Shown one piece after another: positions 61,201-64,000 of a stretch of DNA of 64,000 bases; positions within the stretch are counted from its first letter, which is position 1; every line of letters starts with the position of its first letter. The translations under genes and the position numbers were made by a program. The DNA is from Mesorhizobium sp. B4-1-4 (lineage in GTDB: Bacteria > Pseudomonadota > Alphaproteobacteria > Rhizobiales > Rhizobiaceae). The stretch lies in contig NZ_CP083950.1 of the NCBI RefSeq assembly GCF_006439395.2, positions 1,612,001 through 1,676,000 on the forward strand, written 5' to 3'. Under the pieces are notes generated by a model that saw nothing but the letters and a program-made list of their open reading frames with translations, ran no database searches and was not told the DNA's origin.

Positions 61201-64000
61201 AAATGTCGGTGCTCCTGGCAGCGATCTGGTCGATATGGCCGGACAGGGAGCGATCGACATCCTTGCGGGTCTCGGCGAGCTTGCCGAGATCGTCTTCCAG
61301 AGCGCGGCTCAGCATGTTGCGGCCTTCAGCCAGCTTGCCGACATGGCCGGAGATGATGTCATCGATGTCGCTGCGGCTTTCGGTCAGCTTCTGCAGATCG
61401 GCTTCGAGCGCGCGTTTGAGAATGTCGCGACCTTCGGCCAGCTTCTCCACCTGACCTGCGACCAGGCCGTCGATGCTGGAGCGGCTTTCGGCCAGTTTGG
61501 CCAGATCGGCTTCGAGGGCGCGCGTGAGAATGTCGCGGCCTTCGGCCAGCTTCTCCACCTGGCCGGCGACCAGACCGTCGATACTCGAACGGCTTTCAGC
61601 CAGCTTGGCAAGATCGTCCTCGAGCGCCCTCGACAGGGTCGAACGATCCTGGACGAGCCTGTCCGCGTGGCTGTTTACCAAGCCGCTGACGCTTTCAAGG
61701 TCGGCTTCGAGAGCCCGGGCGAACTGTGCGCGGTCATCCACCAGTTTCTGCGACTGATCGGCAACGGTGCCCCTGATCGTCTCGAGATCGGCCTCAAGCG
61801 CACGCTTGAGGATGTTGCGGCCTTCGGCCAGCTTCTCAACCTGGCCCGAAACCAGCCCATCAATACTCGAGCGGCTCTCGGCCAGTTTGGCGAGATCGTC
61901 TTCCAATGCCCTGGAAAGTGTCGATCGGTCCTGTGCAAGCCTTTCGGCATGGCCCTGGACAAGGCTGTTGACGCCTTCGAGATCAGCCTCGAGGGCCCGG
62001 GCGAACTGGGCGCGGTCATCGACCAGCCTCTGCGACTGGTCGGCAACGGTGTTCTTGATCGTGTTGAGGTCGGCTTCCAGCGCCCGCCGCAGGATGTCGC
62101 GGCCTTCGGCCAGCTTCTCGACCTGGCCGGCGACCAGCCCGTCGATGCTGGAACGGCTCTCGGCCAGTTTGGCGAGGTCGTCCTCGAGAGCCTTCGACAG
62201 GGTCGAACGATCCTGAACCAGCCTGTTCATGTGGTCGGCGATGACGCTGTTCACATTCTGCAGGTCGGCTTCCAGGATCCGCGAAAGCTGCCCGCGATCC
62301 TCCGCCAGTTTTTCCGACTGGCTGGATATGACGCCCTGAATGGTGTTGAGGTCCGATTCCAGCGCGCGCTTGAGAATGTCGCGGCCCTCGGCCAGCTTCT
62401 CGACCTGACCGGCGACGAGGCCGTCGATGCTGGAGCGGCTTTCGGCCAGTTTGGCAAGGTCGGCTTCGAGCGTCTGCGACAGCAGGCTGCGGTCGCTGGC
62501 GAGCCTTCCCGAATGATCATCGATCAGGGTCCTGATGCCCGAGAGGTCGTTCTCGAGCGAACGGCCAAGCTGGCTGCGGTCTTCCGCCAGCATTGCCGAG
62601 TGGGTCTCGATCAGGCTCTTGATGCCGACAATGTCGTTTTCGAGCGCCTTGGCGAGCACGGCGCGGCCCTCGGCGATCTTCTCGACCTGGCCGGCAACCA
62701 GTCCGTCGATGCTGGCGCGGCTTTCGGATAGTTTGCCGAGATCTGCTTCCAGGGCGCGCGCCAGGATGTTGCGGCCCTCGGCCAGCTTGCCGACATGTCC
62801 GGCGACCATTTCGTCAATGATCGTACGAGCTTGCACAAGCTTCCCGGAGTCTTCGTTGAGAGCCAGCGAGAGCCGGTTGCGGCCTTCTTCCAGCCTTTCG
62901 AGATGACTGCCGAGCGAGGCATCGATGGCAGCACGCGATTCGTTGACCTTGCGCAGGTCCTCTTCGAGGGCACGCGCGATCAGGTTGCGGCCTTCGGCCA
63001 GCTTCTGCACCTGGTTGGTCACCGCCGCATCGATGCCTTCGCGGCCTTCGGCGAATTTCGCCAGATCCGCCTCCATCGCGGCCGCCATGCGCTCGCGGCT
63101 TTCGGACAGTTTGCGGCTGTGGTTTTCGACGGCTTCCTCGATGCCGGCGCGGGCATCGGCGAGCCGCTGGATATCGGCGTCGAAGGAACGCGAGACGACG
63201 TGACGCGCGGCTTCCATGCGCCCGGCGAAATCGCTGGCGCGGGCCTCCAGCATGCTCGATGTCGAGGTGACGATGTCGGCCATGTCGGCGCCGATCTGGG
63301 TCTTGCCCTGATCGATCATCGCGGCCAGCGCGTCCTTGCTCTCGGCGAAGGTGTGGGCAATTTCACGGGCGCGTTCGACCAGCGTCTCGTTGATCTGGCG
63401 CGCGCGGGCCTCGAGCGCCGCGTTGAGTTTCTGCGTGCCGGTGTCCAGCGCCTCGGCGCGGGTCTGGAATTCGCTGATCAATGCCTGGCCGCGTTCGGCG
63501 AGCGTGCGCTCGATGCTGTTGAGGCTGGCCTCGAATTCCGAATTGAGGGTACGCGCGGCGCCGCCGAGCAGCGACACCATGCCGGTGGTGCGATCGTCGA
63601 GCAGATCGGTCAACGACCGGGTCAGGCCGTCCGTCGTATCCGTCAGCTTGGCAATGCGCGTGTCGAGCAGGCTGGCGAAAGCCTCGCCGGAGGTCGACAG
63701 CCGGTCGGTGATGGTATCAAGCCGGCCTTCCACCGAATCGAAGATCGACAGCGAGCTTTCATTGATGCGGTCGATCAGCGTGTCGCCGGAATTGGTGATC
63801 GTCATCGACAGCTTGGTCGACGCGTTGAGGATGCTGTCGCGAATGATGTCGCTGGCGGCACCGATTTCGTCTTTGAGCGTCTCATGCGCGCCGGCGATCG
63901 AGGCGCGGACGCGCTCGGCATGGGTGACGACCGCCTCGCGCTCGCTGCCGAGCCCGTCGACGAGCGAACGGATCCGGTTCTCGTTTTCCGTATAGGAGCG
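58202..64000 (-). CDS. Giant coiled-coil protein, growth-pole-ring (GPR/RgsE)-like, 5' end outside window
   Basis: The frame is open from the stop at 58202 to the right edge (at least 1932 residues), so the true start is beyond 64000. The sequence is nearly all helical and apolipoprotein-like, with periodic Leu/Ala and Glu/Arg. From its N-side it holds a 36/29-residue repeat block (61289-62458), a 29-residue repeat block (60212-60766), a Pro/Arg-rich linker (about 58560-58870) and a conserved helical C-terminal domain (LHVVESLNSLSVDIARAID). Size, composition and C-terminal domain fit Agrobacterium GPR and Sinorhizobium RgsE, which form a ring at the growing pole. Older databases label such proteins kinesin-like. 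Identification rests on recall of these features, not on alignment. Confidence 0.75.
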   Translation of the reverse strand, partial: RSYTENENRIRSLVDGLGSEREAVVTHAERVRASIAGAHETLKDEIGAASDIIRDSILNASTKLSMTITNSGDTLIDRINESSLSIFDSVEGRLDTITDRLSTSGEAFASLLDTRIAKLTDTTDGLTRSLTDLLDDRTTGMVSLLGGAARTLNSEFEASLNSIERTLAERGQALISEFQTRAEALDTGTQKLNAALEARARQINETLVERAREIAHTFAESKDALAAMIDQGKTQIGADMADIVTSTSSMLEARASDFAGRMEAARHVVSRSFDADIQRLADARAGIEEAVENHSRKLSESRERMAAAMEADLAKFAEGREGIDAAVTNQVQKLAEGRNLIARALEEDLRKVNESRAAIDASLGSHLERLEEGRNRLSLALNEDSGKLVQARTIIDEMVAGHVGKLAEGRNILARALEADLGKLSESRASIDGLVAGQVEKIAEGRAVLAKALENDIVGIKSLIETHSAMLAEDRSQLGRSLENDLSGIRTLIDDHSGRLASDRSLLSQTLEADLAKLAESRSSIDGLVAGQVEKLAEGRDILKRALESDLNTIQGVISSQSEKLAEDRGQLSRILEADLQNVNSVIADHMNRLVQDRSTLSKALEDDLAKLAESRSSIDGLVAGQVEKLAEGRDILRRALEADLNTIKNTVADQSQRLVDDRAQFARALEADLEGVNSLVQGHAERLAQDRSTLSRALEDDLAKLAESRSSIDGLVSGQVEKLAEGRNILKRALEADLETIRGTVADQSQKLVDDRAQFARALEADLESVSGLVNSHADRLVQDRSTLSRALEDDLAKLAESRSSIDGLVAGQVEKLAEGRDILTRALEADLAKLAESRSSIDGLVAGQVEKLAEGRDILKRALEADLQKLTESRSDIDDIISGHVGKLAEGRNMLSRALEDDLGKLAETRKDVDRSLSGHIDQIAARSTDISAAIAADVDKIEQAFSRQTGIIEERAGTMERALSTGVDNVRGVLERSAVFVAGALREKVLEVTSALHEQAGAAFSDADRKIAERAEQTSAALLARAEDIARTFEEADRRLHARAEDTSNALLARADDTSSSLLARAYETADQLAARASEIAGTFDRADQRLAARTQQTADQLNARVSEIAGTFDAADQKLAARARETADQLAARAQETADHLSARAGEIAGTFDDADQKLVARAVETAQSLAARAGDILRNFESADQRLGMRIGESAEALAARASDLGRIFDAADQQLVARIAEGSDALSNRASEIGRIFDEADQRLVSRIADSSSTIGEHAQTIVGAFASTEQRVADRARQTGQELAVHAREIEQALAGADERLASSAAAAAARVEEQIAGVENRLANTTETIGQKLNEQVSTAEAQLVSRANVIAETFTAVGQHIGQSTNDAAKTIGANTRELNSMLAARSAEMSKILDETARPLVERFAQGGSELQKSMEEVTERAAEKLRSENAALVNALASRTAETLSAVEGARSSLSDSVADLIGRMTKSSSQLGQLIEQAAVNLSQVDERLTGSTQSFAATTEKAAQTFASSARLVDSNTTRLTELSSSTLREVASIATKFDEHSRLLVSASDLLSSAQSNLEHTLERQSSLEELAVGLVKKSEDLERVMRSFENLVGQTLQNAEGKTLESADKIRNAITDVVDSATKRFADATEEMRRTAGSIKSELDLTRAELKKGVIEMPEEAKESTSAIRRAVSEQINALKELSDIVAKSGRGGDASEPRGLRPVPQAPAPRAAEPPRRAPAPQPELRAPQAPLDGTALRGTLDLDRPAEAPPRPRSDASARTPQGGWVRDLLTAASNDADLRPTAPAAPAEAPRAAPAQRSPLHVVESLNSLSVDIARAIDHDASIELWNRYRRGERDVFTRRLYTLKGQQTFDEIRRKYQAEAEFRAAVDRYCDDFEKLLKDVSRNDRDNIMAQTYLTSDTGKVYTMLAHASGRLH
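60212..60766 (-). repeat. 29-residue repeat block in the giant protein
   Basis: Six modules of 29 residues of the type RASEIAGTFDRADQRLAART plus nine residues, beginning at 60766 and read leftwards; a partial 11-residue unit (RAQETADHLSA) sits between the second and third. Gly-Thr-Phe-Asp and Ala-Asp-Gln-Lys-Leu recur at fixed places. 29 is four heptads plus one residue, the spacing of a coiled coil with a skip. Confidence 0.85.
61289..62458 (-). repeat. 94-residue super-repeats (36+29+29) in the giant protein
   Basis: Three 282-bp super-repeats (61613-62458), each a 36-residue module (LAKLAESRSSIDGLVAGQVE then KLAEGRDILKRALESD) followed by two 29-residue modules, then three further 36-residue modules (61289-61612). 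The 36-residue unit equals the 29-residue unit plus one extra heptad. DNA similarity between copies is high, so copy number may change by recombination. Confidence 0.85.

Overview
The window is a gene-dense, GC-rich stretch of an alphaproteobacterial chromosome, most likely Mesorhizobium or a close relative. The evidence is gene content and order: a DUF3572 gene, divK, pleD, rpmG, DUF983, rnr and topA, then glmU, glmS, recG, sdhE and mfd. A GAAC-N7-GAAC type SOS box, rhizobial intergenic palindromes and a growth-pole-ring-like giant protein agree with this. No rRNA, tRNA, CRISPR array, prophage or complete insertion sequence was seen.

Layout. 1-5.2 kb: a small secreted protein, SOS-regulated dinB, a GNAT enzyme, a secreted protein with an Asp/Asn/Gly tail, a HAD-like protein and DUF3572. 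5.4-7.3 kb: cell-cycle regulators divK and pleD. 7.25-14.0 kb: an apparently inserted catabolic cassette (GntR repressor with its operator, a Cys/Met-metabolism PLP enzyme and a CUT1 sugar ABC importer), preceded by a candidate structured RNA. 14-22.4 kb: rpmG, a YqfO-like gene, an MFS gene, a NUDIX gene, then DUF983-rnr-topA. 22.7-28.1 kb: a small secreted repeat protein, ccdA, glmU, a MAPEG gene and a glmS broken by one extra G. 28.06-28.57 kb: a GIY-YIG reading frame held between inverted copies of a repeat. 28.7-37.1 kb: DUF502, recG, sdhE, mfd (flanked by two inverted copies of another palindrome) and a class II DAHP synthase. 37-46 kb: a diguanylate cyclase, GFA, dgkA, a hemerythrin-like gene, DedA, DUF1003, a Tag-like glycosylase, nadE, GNAT and gltX. 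46-53.8 kb: DUF2865, a malic enzyme with a PTA domain, an atypical SDR, a metallophosphoesterase, MFS and a dipeptide epimerase. 53.9-57.9 kb: an Mla/MCE lipid-transport operon (STAS-permease, ATPase, MCE protein, lipoprotein). 58.2 kb to the right edge: the 3' part of a giant coiled-coil gene resembling Agrobacterium GPR and Sinorhizobium RgsE.

How the genes work together. Several groups concern growth and the envelope: DivK/PleD cell-cycle signalling, GlmS/GlmU production of UDP-GlcNAc for peptidoglycan and LPS, the Mla system, DgkA, an LpxH-type phosphoesterase, a muropeptide-type epimerase and the growth-pole protein. A second theme is genome maintenance (dinB, topA, recG, mfd, a Tag-like glycosylase). 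The ABC cassette is the clearest accessory block. The most unusual features are the GIY-YIG/inverted-repeat element, the CCUCC-loop RNA candidate, the glmS frameshift and the 29/36-residue repeat architecture of the giant protein.
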